A DNA stretch of 64,000 nt from positions 1,054,001 through 1,118,000 of the forward strand of contig OZ244596.1 in assembly GCA_965218235.1 (NCBI GenBank), written 5' to 3'. This document shows positions 34,890 to 42,375 of this stretch, piece after piece; positions within the stretch are counted from its first letter, which is position 1; every line of letters begins with the position of its first letter. Below the pieces are notes generated by a model, which ran no database searches, was not told where the DNA came from, and worked only from the letters and a program-made list of their open reading frames with translations. Origin of the DNA: CADCWK01 sp965218235 (GTDB lineage Bacteria > Chloroflexota > Chloroflexia > Thermomicrobiales > UBA6265). A program made the translations under genes and the position numbers.

Positions 34890-34921
34890 GCCCCGCCACC
34901 GCGGACGGGCGGTGGCGGGGC
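34890..34921 (-). terminator. Terminator after the cysteine-rich protein gene
   Basis: GCCCCGCCACCGC (34890-34902) pairs perfectly with GCGGTGGCGGGGC (34909-34921) around a 6-base loop. It is about 50 bases beyond the stop of the cysteine-rich protein at 34969 on the minus strand. Confidence 0.65.
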
Positions 34922-34968
34922 GGTCTGGGTCGGTTGGTGCACGGAGCGGATTGCCAGCCGTCGCTCCC

Positions 34969-35724
34969 CTAGGTTGCGATCTGGTTGCAGATGTCGCACT
35001 GCGCGACGCAGTGGTCGTGGTCGTAGCCGGCGACGCAAATGCCGAAGTAGCAGACCGCCTGCCGCTGCGCCGGGCTGTCCTTGTCGATGGAGCCGCCAGC
35101 CCACAGGATGCAGTTGGCGGCCGTGAACGCGGTGTAGCACTCACAGTCGCACCCGGTGGGGGTGTAGGTGCCGTTCGGACCGCTGACGGTGGCGCAGGTG
35201 TACGTCCCTGACAACCCCATCGCCTTGACGGTCCCCGTAGTCAGCGCGGCGGGAGTCGCCTCGGGCGTCGCCGACGAAGCATGGGAATTGATATCGGCCA
35301 CGCTGAACGGCGAGTCAGACCCGTCCACATAGCCGCACCGCGTCATCGCCAGATGAATCGCGATCGACGCCTGCTGGACACGCGAACCGTAGGCCTCCTG
35401 ATGGGCCATGACCTGGTCCTGGGTGTACGCCGCCGTCTCCTCCCGCGCCTGCTGCATCCGGTCGGCGTTCTGCGTCCGGAACGCCTGCATCGCATCGATC
35501 ACGTTCTCGCAGGGGCCACTGACCGTGTCCACCGCCGCGGCCATCTCCTCGTAGAGCTGGACCCACTCCTCGCCGTCCGCCGTCTGGTTCTGGGCGTGCG
35601 CCGATGACGCCGTCATCAGCGCCGCGCCGCCGACGGTGCCGGCGGCCATCGTCTTGAGCGCCCCACGGCGGCTCGTCGCTCGTCCCATGAGCCTGCTCAG
35701 CCGATCGAACCGGGTGCTCTCCAT
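34969..35724 (-). CDS. Tat-exported cysteine-rich protein, paralogue 1
   Basis: A 251-residue exported protein of unknown function. The leader has SRRGALK (twin Arg 19-20), a hydrophobic stretch and AHA cleavage near residue 44. The mature half begins with a helical region (EEWVQLYEEMAAAVDTV) holding two Cys (PC, RC). The C-terminal ~70 residues are cysteine-rich (GCDCECYTAF, NCILW, VCYFGICVAG, DHCVAQCDIC), twelve Cys in all, an even number fitting disulfides. The sister gene at 36119 has the same leader and ending (GICVAG-DHDHCVAQC) but a different middle. No enzyme motif is visible; candidates are a cell-surface or antimicrobial cystine-rich protein. Confidence 0.8.
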   Translation of the reverse strand: MESTRFDRLSRLMGRATSRRGALKTMAAGTVGGAALMTASSAHAQNQTADGEEWVQLYEEMAAAVDTVSGPCENVIDAMQAFRTQNADRMQQAREETAAYTQDQVMAHQEAYGSRVQQASIAIHLAMTRCGYVDGSDSPFSVADINSHASSATPEATPAALTTGTVKAMGLSGTYTCATVSGPNGTYTPTGCDCECYTAFTAANCILWAGGSIDKDSPAQRQAVCYFGICVAGYDHDHCVAQCDICNQIAT

Positions 35725-35851
35725 GCGGTTTCTCCCTCACCTGATTTCCGTTCCGGACCCGCCAACGCCACACCACGTCGCCTGACCTGGGGGATCATCG
35801 AGGTGGGCGGGTCGCCGTCGCGTCAGACGTGTCTCCGTCAGACGTATCTCA

Positions 35852-35904
35852 ATGATAGGGAGGAACCGGAGCGTGTCCTATCCGGGGAATCACGGTATCA
35901 GGAG
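35852..35904 (-). promoter_or_regulatory. Conserved upstream region of cysteine-rich gene 1
   Basis: On the minus strand CTCCTGATACCGTGATTCC, then CCGGATAGGAC, then CCTATCAT. It aligns without gaps to the block at 36970-37023 ahead of the paralogue. Between it and the gene are two direct copies of a 15-base unit (CGTCAGACGTGTCTC and CGTCAGACGTATCTC, 35821-35850). Both suggest regulated transcription, with CCTATCRT a possible -10 region. The rest of the gap to 36118 shows no gene. Confidence 0.5.
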
Positions 35905-36118
35905 ATGGAGACTACGGGATTGGCGGAGCTTCGTCATGGCGCAGCCGAACGACAGAGCCGCTCATGGCCGAATGAGTGCTCATCCCCCAACGCTTCGGTG
36001 GAGGGCCGCTACCCCGTGCCGGTCACGTCGTAGCCGGCATCCCCGCCAGATGCGAACGGCCCCGCCCACGCCGTATCGCGGAGGTCGGGACGTTCGGACG
36101 CTGGGCGTTCGATGAGGA

Positions 36119-36889
36119 TCAACCGCAGTTGCTGCCCGAAACCCCAACGTTGACGCAATTCAGGCACTGCGCGACGCAGTGGTCGTGGTCGAACCCGGCC
36201 ACGCAGATGCCCGACCAGCAGCAGTTCGGAGGCGACGCGCAGCCACCGAAGGCACAGGCGGCCATGAACAACGCGCAGTTGCCGACCGTGAACGAGTTGT
36301 TGCAGGTGCAGTTGCAGTAGTCGGCGCCCTTGCCCATCCCCTGACACTGTCCCGAAAGACCAAGCATCAGGTCCGGACCGCCGATCGACTTCGACGTGCC
36401 GAACACCATCGCCCCCGGCGTCGCTTCGAGGGTCGCCGGGGTGAAGTCGGCGTTGGCGTCGGCCAGGCTGTGCGGCGAGTCCGAGCCCTCGACGTAGCCG
36501 CACCGCGTCAGCGCCAGCTGAATGTCGATCGACGCTGACTGGACGCGGGGACCGTAGGCCGTCTGGTGCGCCGTGACCTGTTCCGGCGTCCAGGTCGCGA
36601 TGTCGTCCTGCATCTGCTGGAACCGGTCCGCGTTCTGCTCCTGGAACATCCGCATCGCGTCGGTGACGTTCTCGCAGGGACCGCCGATCGTGTCCACCGC
36701 CGCAGCCATCGCCTCGTAGAGCTGGACCCACTCCTCGCCATCGGCCGTCTGGTTCTGAGCGTGCGCCGATGACGCCGTCATCAGCGCCGCGCCGCCGACG
36801 GTGCCGGCGGCCATCGTCTTGAGCGCCCCACGGCGGCTCGTCGCTCGTCCCATGAGCCTGCTCAACCGGTCGAACCGGGTGCTCTCCAT
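36119..36889 (-). CDS. Tat-exported cysteine-rich protein, paralogue 2
   Basis: A 256-residue exported protein. Residues 1-58 are identical to those of the neighbour at 34969, and the DNA over the leader differs at only a couple of bases. The rest has diverged strongly. The C-terminal part has its own pattern (GQCQGMG, YCNCTCNN, NCALFMAACAFGGC, NCCWSGICVAG, DHCVAQCLNC), sixteen Cys by my count. Conserved TRCGYV-GSDSP and DHDHCVAQC show common descent. A conserved leader with a fast-changing cysteine-rich tail is the mark of secreted effector or defence-like families. Function unknown. Confidence 0.8.
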   Translation of the reverse strand: MESTRFDRLSRLMGRATSRRGALKTMAAGTVGGAALMTASSAHAQNQTADGEEWVQLYEAMAAAVDTIGGPCENVTDAMRMFQEQNADRFQQMQDDIATWTPEQVTAHQTAYGPRVQSASIDIQLALTRCGYVEGSDSPHSLADANADFTPATLEATPGAMVFGTSKSIGGPDLMLGLSGQCQGMGKGADYCNCTCNNSFTVGNCALFMAACAFGGCASPPNCCWSGICVAGFDHDHCVAQCLNCVNVGVSGSNCG

Positions 36890-36969
36890 GCCGGTGCTCC
36901 TCTCGTGCGTTCCAATCGTGCGCTCCAGGCCCAGGCCTGGCTGTACCGAACCAGGTCGGACGTGTCCCC

Positions 36970-37023
36970 ACGATAGGACGGCATCAGGGGCGGTCCCATC
37001 CGTGGAACCACGGTATCAGGTGC
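36970..37023 (-). promoter_or_regulatory. Conserved upstream region of cysteine-rich gene 2
   Basis: On the minus strand CACCTGATACCGTGGTTCC, ACGGATGGGAC and CCTATCGT, the counterpart of the block ahead of paralogue 1. The CCTATCGT lies about 80 bases before ATG 36889. The remainder of 36890-37230 has no supported gene. Confidence 0.5.
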
Positions 37024-37230
37024 CGGAGAGTACGGGGTTCGCGGCGATTCCCCACTTTGCGCTCCGGACGCCGGTCGTCGCGTTACCGCGCGAAGGCCTC
37101 CCCGTCGCCGGTGTGGACGGTCTATCCTGTGTCGTGTCGCCCGCGCCACGGTGGATGGCGTCCGCTCCGCTATTGCGAGCCGGGCCGACTGACCAGACGG
37201 CCCCCGTGACGACGACAGGTGACACCACGC

Positions 37231-38760
37231 ATGGCCGACAAGGACCCGACCCCACGCCGCAATATCCTGCTGCTCGTCACCGACCAGCAGCGCGTCGACA
37301 CGCTCGGCTGCTACGGCAACGCCGTCGTCCGCACGCCCGCGCTGGACGGGCTGGCCGCGGAGGGCACCCGCTGCGACCTCGCCTTCACGCCGACGGCTGT
37401 CTGCACCCCGGCCCGCGCCTCGCTCGTGACGGGCGTCTGGCCATCCCGGCACAAGCTGCTGGCGAACTTCGAGCGTAACGTGGGCTACATCGAGGAGCTC
37501 AACGATTCGTTCCCGTCATTCGCCTTCGCCCTGCGGGACGGCGGCTACCGCGCCGGGCACGTCGGCAAGTGGCACGTCGGCCGGGAGCAGGGACCCGAGG
37601 CATTCGGGTTCGAGGGCACGCACTTCCCCGGCTGGTCCAACCCGGTCCGGCACCCGGAGTACGTCGACTGGCTGGCGGAGCGCGGCTACCCGCCGTACCG
37701 GATCAGCAACGAGGTGCGCGGCACCTTTCCCAACGGCCAGCCCGGCAACCTGCTCGCCGCCGTCCTCGAGCAGCCGGCGGAGGCGACGTTCGAGGCCTTC
37801 CTCGCCGACCGCGCGATCGAGCGCCTGCGCGACTACGCCCGGACCTTCCACGACGACGGCCAGCCGTTCTACCTCGCGGTGGACTGGTTCGGCCCTCACC
37901 TGCCCTACTGCATCCCGCGCGAGTACTTCGAGCGCTACGACCCGGGTGCCGTCGAGTTGCCCGCCTCGATCGCCGAGACGTTCGCCGGCAAGCCACGCGT
38001 CCAGGCGAACTACGCCGCCCACTGGGCGTTCGATTCACTGTCCCTCGACGTCTGGCGGCGGCTGGTCGCGGCCTACTGGGGCTACGTCACGCTGATCGAC
38101 GAGCAGGTCGGCCGGATCCTCGCGACGGCAAAGGACCTCGGCCTGTGGGATTCGACCGCCGTCCTGTTCACCGCTGACCACGGCGAGTTCACCGGTTCGC
38201 ACCGGCTCCACGACAAGGGACCGGCGATGTACGACGACATCTACCGGATTCCCCTGATCGCGCGCATCCCTGGTTCCCCAGCCGGCCGCGTCGAGCGCCG
38301 GTTTACGTCGTTCCTCGACGTCACGCCGACGGTCCTCGACCTGGCCGGCATCCCGGTTCCCGACTACATGGACGGCCGGTCGCTGCTGCCGCTCATCCGG
38401 GGCGACGAGGAGGTGCCGTGGCGGCAGGAGATCTTCGCCGAGTTCCACGGCCACCACTTCCCCTATCCCCAGCGGATGATCCGCACCCGGCGCTACAAGC
38501 TCGTCATCAACCCGGCCGACATCAACGAGCTCTACGACCTGGAGGCCGACCCCGACGAGCTCCAGAACCGCTACGAACACGCCGAGCTGCGCGAGGTCCG
38601 GCGGGAGCTGATGACACGGCTCTACGAGGAGCTGCGCGGCCGGGGCGACAACTTCTACCACTGGATGACGACGATGTACGACGTCGGCGACAAGTCCTAC
38701 GACACGTCGCTCAGTCAGCTGGACGATCCGGTCGCGGGCGAACCGGAGTTCCGGATGTGA
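37231..38760 (+). CDS. Sulfatase (arylsulfatase/choline-sulfatase-like)
   Basis: A 509-residue sulfatase hydrolysing an unknown sulfate ester. The first metal-binding NILLLVTDQQRVDTLG, the formylglycine-forming CTPAR motif (Cys58-x-Pro-x-Arg62) in TAVCTPARASLVTG, the HVGKWHVG motif and FTADHGEFTGSH are all present. The Cys must be oxidised by an anaerobic or aerobic maturase not seen here. There is no signal peptide, so it is cytoplasmic or substrate is imported. ATG 37231 is chosen over GTG 37219. The GH51 gene 240 bases downstream suggests work on a sulfated, arabinose-containing glycan. Confidence 0.92.
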   Translation: MADKDPTPRRNILLLVTDQQRVDTLGCYGNAVVRTPALDGLAAEGTRCDLAFTPTAVCTPARASLVTGVWPSRHKLLANFERNVGYIEELNDSFPSFAFALRDGGYRAGHVGKWHVGREQGPEAFGFEGTHFPGWSNPVRHPEYVDWLAERGYPPYRISNEVRGTFPNGQPGNLLAAVLEQPAEATFEAFLADRAIERLRDYARTFHDDGQPFYLAVDWFGPHLPYCIPREYFERYDPGAVELPASIAETFAGKPRVQANYAAHWAFDSLSLDVWRRLVAAYWGYVTLIDEQVGRILATAKDLGLWDSTAVLFTADHGEFTGSHRLHDKGPAMYDDIYRIPLIARIPGSPAGRVERRFTSFLDVTPTVLDLAGIPVPDYMDGRSLLPLIRGDEEVPWRQEIFAEFHGHHFPYPQRMIRTRRYKLVINPADINELYDLEADPDELQNRYEHAELREVRRELMTRLYEELRGRGDNFYHWMTTMYDVGDKSYDTSLSQLDDPVAGEPEFRM

Positions 38761-38803
38761 GGCCGTCGCCAGTGAGCCGATGATGCCCGTGGCGAGCCGT
38801 TTC

Positions 38804-38964
38804 TGTAGGGGCGAAGCTTGCGAGCCTGGCCACCGCAGCGGCCATCGCCGTCAGGCGATAGTGTTCGCTACCGCCCGCATGCACCGGAGCCACCGTGGTG
38901 GCCGGCCGGATGGCGCCTGTCGGCGCGGCCCTGGCGGGCCGGGCTCGCAAGCTTCGCCCCTACA
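38804..38964. repeat. Intact MITE-like inverted-repeat element (family 2)
   Basis: A 161-bp element whose ends are perfect 23-bp inverted repeats (38804-38826 and 38942-38964, outermost TGTAGGGGCGAAGCTTGCGA). Inner GGCC-rich segments also pair. It has no coding potential and fills the gap between sulfatase and GH51 genes. A degenerate copy is at 3839. The size and structure fit a miniature inverted-repeat transposable element or a large REP-like hairpin; no flanking target duplication is obvious. Confidence 0.75.
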
Positions 38965-39000
38965 CCTTGATGGCGCCGTGATGTCCATGAGGCGACGCTA

Positions 39001-40650
39001 ATGACCGACGAACAGCTGACGGCCCACATCCGGATCGCGACCGATGACGTGATCGGGCGGATCGACCCGAACATCTACGGCCACTTCCTCGAGAGCGCCT
39101 TCTTCGGCAACATCGAGGGCGGCGTCTTCGACGAGGGCTCGCCGCTGTCGAAGACGGGCGCCGGACTCCTGGACGGAATGCGGGCGGACGTCATCGACGC
39201 CTGCCGAGAGCTCGGGGTGCCGGTCGTCCGCTGGCCCGGCGGCAACTACGCTTCGTCCTATCACTGGTGGGACGGCATCGGCCCACGCGACGACCGCCCC
39301 CGGCGGCTCGACCTCAACTGGGGCGGCGAGGACAGCAACCGGTTCGGCACCGATGAGTTCCTCGCCTGGTGCGAGGCGATCGGGGCCGAGGCCTACCTGG
39401 CCCACGGCTGCCGCGGCGTCGACGACGCCGTCCGCTGGGTGGAGTACACCAACTACGGCGGCGACACGGACCTGACGCGCCAGCGAGCCCGCAACGGGCG
39501 GGCGAGGCCCTGGCGGGTGCGGTACTGGGGCATCGGCAACGAGGTCTACGGTCCCTGGCAGATGGGCTACCGGCCGGCCGAGCGCTACGCCGCCGACGCC
39601 CGCGAGCACGCCCGCTTCATGCGCCTGGTCGACCCGGACATCCATCTCATCGGCGTCGGGCTGGAGGATGAGCACTGGACGCGGGAGGTGCTCTCGGCGG
39701 CCGGACCGTGGCTGGACTCCCTCTCGATCCATCTGTACGGCGGCAGCAACCACCTCTTCACCGGCGATGACACGGGCAATGCCGCCGGCAACTTCGCGGC
39801 GGTCGTCGCCCAGTCCCTTCACTTCGAGCGGGAGATCCACGCCTACGCCGACCTGGTGGCGGAGATCAGCGATCGGGCCGGCCTCGATCGCCCGCCGGCG
39901 CTGGCCCTGGACGAGTGGAACATGCGGCACCTGGAGCCGGTCGCCTGGCCGGAGCCGGAGCGGGGCGCGAACGGCGGCGTCGCGCCACGGGCGACACCCG
40001 AGATCGACCTCGATGCGCCGCATGACTTCCGGGTCAACCGCTACAGCCCACGGACGCTGGCGGACGCCCTGTTCTCCGCCGGCGTCTTCCACGCCCTGCA
40101 GCGCCTGTCCGGCCTGGCTGCCGCTCCGACGATGGCCAATACGGTCAACCTCGTCAACGCCAACCCGCTGCTGGAGGTCCGGCCCAGCGGCCTCGTCCGG
40201 AGCGCGACCTACGCGGTCTGGGACCTGCTCCAGCGCCAGACCGGACCAATCGCCGTCCGGACGACGACCGAGTCGCCGGGCATCACCCAAGACATTCGAC
40301 GCGACCCCGTGCCCGACGCCCACGGACGGTTCGCGAGCCGACCGGGGCATGTGCCGTATCTCGACGCCGCCGCGTCGCTGAGCGCCGACCGTTCGCTGCT
40401 CCACCTGTCGGTCATCAACCGCCATCCGGACCAGGCGATCACGGCGCGGCTGATCCTCGACGGGACTGGCGACCTGCCCCGCCGGGTCGACGTCCATGAC
40501 CTCGGGGTCGGCGGCGACGATCTGCTGGCCCACAACACGATGGACCGTCCTGACGCGGTCGGCATTCGCGCCCGGCCGGATCAGCCTCTGCCCGAGAGCG
40601 CGTACGACTTCCCGCCCCACTCGATCAGCGTGTTGACGTTCCGGCTGTGA
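39001..40650 (+). CDS. GH51 alpha-L-arabinofuranosidase
   Basis: A 549-residue retaining glycosidase of family GH51, which removes terminal alpha-L-arabinofuranose from arabinan, arabinoxylan or arabino-oligosaccharides. IDPNIYGHFLESAFFGNIEGG and RWPGGNYASSYHWWDGIGP open the barrel, the acid/base Glu is E181 (GIGNEVYG) and the nucleophile is E305 (LALDEWNM). The Ala-rich C-terminal part makes the usual jelly-roll domain. No signal peptide, so it acts on imported oligosaccharides. Transcribed with or after the sulfatase; the only insertion between is the inverted-repeat element. Confidence 0.92.
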   Translation: MTDEQLTAHIRIATDDVIGRIDPNIYGHFLESAFFGNIEGGVFDEGSPLSKTGAGLLDGMRADVIDACRELGVPVVRWPGGNYASSYHWWDGIGPRDDRPRRLDLNWGGEDSNRFGTDEFLAWCEAIGAEAYLAHGCRGVDDAVRWVEYTNYGGDTDLTRQRARNGRARPWRVRYWGIGNEVYGPWQMGYRPAERYAADAREHARFMRLVDPDIHLIGVGLEDEHWTREVLSAAGPWLDSLSIHLYGGSNHLFTGDDTGNAAGNFAAVVAQSLHFEREIHAYADLVAEISDRAGLDRPPALALDEWNMRHLEPVAWPEPERGANGGVAPRATPEIDLDAPHDFRVNRYSPRTLADALFSAGVFHALQRLSGLAAAPTMANTVNLVNANPLLEVRPSGLVRSATYAVWDLLQRQTGPIAVRTTTESPGITQDIRRDPVPDAHGRFASRPGHVPYLDAAASLSADRSLLHLSVINRHPDQAITARLILDGTGDLPRRVDVHDLGVGGDDLLAHNTMDRPDAVGIRARPDQPLPESAYDFPPHSISVLTFRL

Positions 40651-40802
40651 TCGGGCGGTGGCTCACTGGTCAGCATTCCAGCCCGGAAGGGTCCGGCTGG
40701 ACGACACTGGATTCGGCGATGGTGGCCGATGGCGACGGCCCCATTTCGCGGCGTTCGCACCCGGCTGATGGTTCGTCGTCAACGTCGTTCCGCCGGCATG
40801 GG

Positions 40803-41939
40803 TCAGTGGTCGTCCTCGAGCGTCGGGTCGGCCTCCTCGGCGCCCATCAGGCCGCTGTCCATGTCGCCCATCATCATGTCGGCGATCGCGCTCTCCGTCC
40901 GCCGCTCCTCGGGGGAGAGCAGCGCGGCGCAGGGCGTCCCGAACCGGGGCGTCGCGAAGGGCAGGTGGGTGTCGCCCCGGGCGAGGATGTGCGAGTTGTT
41001 GCTCATCCCCGTCTCCGGATCGACCGATAGCTCGGCCCCCCACTGCGTGAACGAGCGGGCGTTGCAGTAGTGGCCGACGAACGAGCGCCGGAAGCGGTCG
41101 GTGGTGATGTTCTGCTTGCTCCGGTGCATGACGTGCCCACCGAAGAAGACGACGTCGCCCGCGCTCACGGCTCCCAGCAGGTGGGGGTACCGGTCCGCGA
41201 TCCGGGCCAGGTCGTTGTGCTCGTCGTCCGGATCGCTGACGCCACTGACGGTCCCGATGTCGCTGATGTCCGTGTCGCCGTAGCCATAGCCGGAATGGGG
41301 CGGGTAGACCGGCTCGTGCTGGGACCCGGAAGCGAACCACATCGCCCCGTTGTGCTCGTCGCAGTCGTCGATCGCCATCCAGGCGCCGCAGAGGGTGTCG
41401 GGGTGAGTGGGGATGTAGAAGGTGTCCTGGTGCCAGCCCTGCCCCGGCTTGCCCGGCCCCTTGAGGAACAGCATCGACTGGAGCGCGGAGACATCGGGCC
41501 CGATCAGGACCTGAAGGACGTCCAGCACGCGAGGATGGAGCAGGTAGCGCTCGTGCAGCTCCAGCTGCCGGTGCAGCATGTGGATGCGGAGGAAGTAGTC
41601 GGCCTTCTCCTCCGGGCTGAGGTCGGCCGGCGGCGCGGCCAGCTCCTGCGTGCTGACGCCCTTGTCGCCCATCGTGTCGCGCTGGTCCAGCTGCTGGCCG
41701 GACTGCTCCGGGAGCCGGCCCTGCATCAGGTCCCCGGTGTGCTCGCGCAGCTCCCGGACCTCATCGGGTGAGAGCAGGCCGCGGACGACGAGGAACCCGT
41801 CCCGGCGGAAGGCGACGTACTCGGCGACGGAGACGCGGTACGGCGTGTGGGACGGGACTTCGGTCGTCCCGGTTGTTTCGGTTGTTTCGGTTGTTTCGGT
41901 CATGGTCTGGGCCGGGGCTTCGACGGCGATCGCTGCCAT
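40803..41939 (-). CDS. Phytanoyl-CoA dioxygenase (PhyH) family oxygenase
   Basis: A 378-residue Fe(II)/2-oxoglutarate oxygenase. The iron ligands are visible: HxD as H170-Q-D172 in GWHQDTFYIP, with distal His in GGHVMHRSKQN (H269 or H272), and Arg for 2-oxoglutarate in the following DRFRRSFVGHY. Typical length of the family. Residues 14-24 are a Thr/Glu repeat (TETTETTETT) encoded by three copies of a 9-base unit. ATG 41939 is preceded by GAGG; the longer open frame reading upstream is not coding. Convergent with the GH51 gene. Substrate unknown. Confidence 0.88.
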   Translation of the reverse strand: MAAIAVEAPAQTMTETTETTETTGTTEVPSHTPYRVSVAEYVAFRRDGFLVVRGLLSPDEVRELREHTGDLMQGRLPEQSGQQLDQRDTMGDKGVSTQELAAPPADLSPEEKADYFLRIHMLHRQLELHERYLLHPRVLDVLQVLIGPDVSALQSMLFLKGPGKPGQGWHQDTFYIPTHPDTLCGAWMAIDDCDEHNGAMWFASGSQHEPVYPPHSGYGYGDTDISDIGTVSGVSDPDDEHNDLARIADRYPHLLGAVSAGDVVFFGGHVMHRSKQNITTDRFRRSFVGHYCNARSFTQWGAELSVDPETGMSNNSHILARGDTHLPFATPRFGTPCAALLSPEERRTESAIADMMMGDMDSGLMGAEEADPTLEDDH

Positions 41940-42052
41940 GGGGACACCTCGCTCGTGGGCTGGCCGGTCCGGTCGTGGTCCGGCGGCGGGTTCGTCAGAT
42001 GGGGTGATTGTAGCAACGGTGGGTGCTGGGCAGCCGGGGTGATGACGGGGCA

Positions 42053-42146
42053 GTCCCCACCCCCAGCCCCTCCCTGGGACCGGTGAGTCGAGATCACCGT
42101 CAGGTGATCGAGTGAACCGGGAGCCGGGGAGGGGCTGGGGGTGGAG
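42053..42146. repeat. Long inverted-repeat element (family 1, copy 3)
   Basis: Left arm 42057-42074 (CCACCCCCAGCCCCTCCC) pairs exactly with 42127-42144; inside, GAGTCGAGATCACC and GGTGATCGAGT pair across a four-base loop. The inner GAGTCGAGAT is shared with copies at 1709 and 22512. It lies in the 337-base space between the PhyH gene and the methyltransferase remnant; an 11-base unit CCCGAAACAGG occurs twice nearby (42189-42200 region). A CCTGATACCGT motif at 42200-42210 is the same as in the promoters of the cysteine-rich genes. Confidence 0.65.
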
Positions 42147-42276
42147 ACCTCCTCCGCCACCACGGTGACAACCCGGACCCGAAACAGGCCCGAAACAGGC
42201 CTGATACCGTCCCGAGGCATCCGCACTATGGCATCCTGACCGGCACACATGGCTCCACGACGAGGTGACTTTACCC

Positions 42277-42375
42277 ATGCCGCTTATCAGCTGGAACGAG
42301 GTCGAGACCCGCGCCGTCCAGTTCGCCGCCAGGTGGCAGGGCGAGACCCATGAGCGCAGCAGGAGTGGGTATTGA
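42277..42375 (+). pseudogene. N-terminal remnant of a large DNA methyltransferase
   Basis: ATG 42277 starts MPLISWNEVETRAVQFAARW and diverges after GETHER, ending at TGA 42373-42375 (32 codons). MPLISWNEIRxRAxxFAxxW is the start of large class I SAM-dependent DNA methyltransferases (type IIG/IIL, MmeI or PglX-related), usually ~900 residues long and continuing with SFWxxFFxVFG. Here only about 27 residues are left and the SIR2 gene begins. The stop overlaps the SIR2 TTG start by a TTGA, so the remnant may now work as a leader peptide. The matching C-terminal remnant lies right after the SIR2 gene. Confidence 0.65.
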
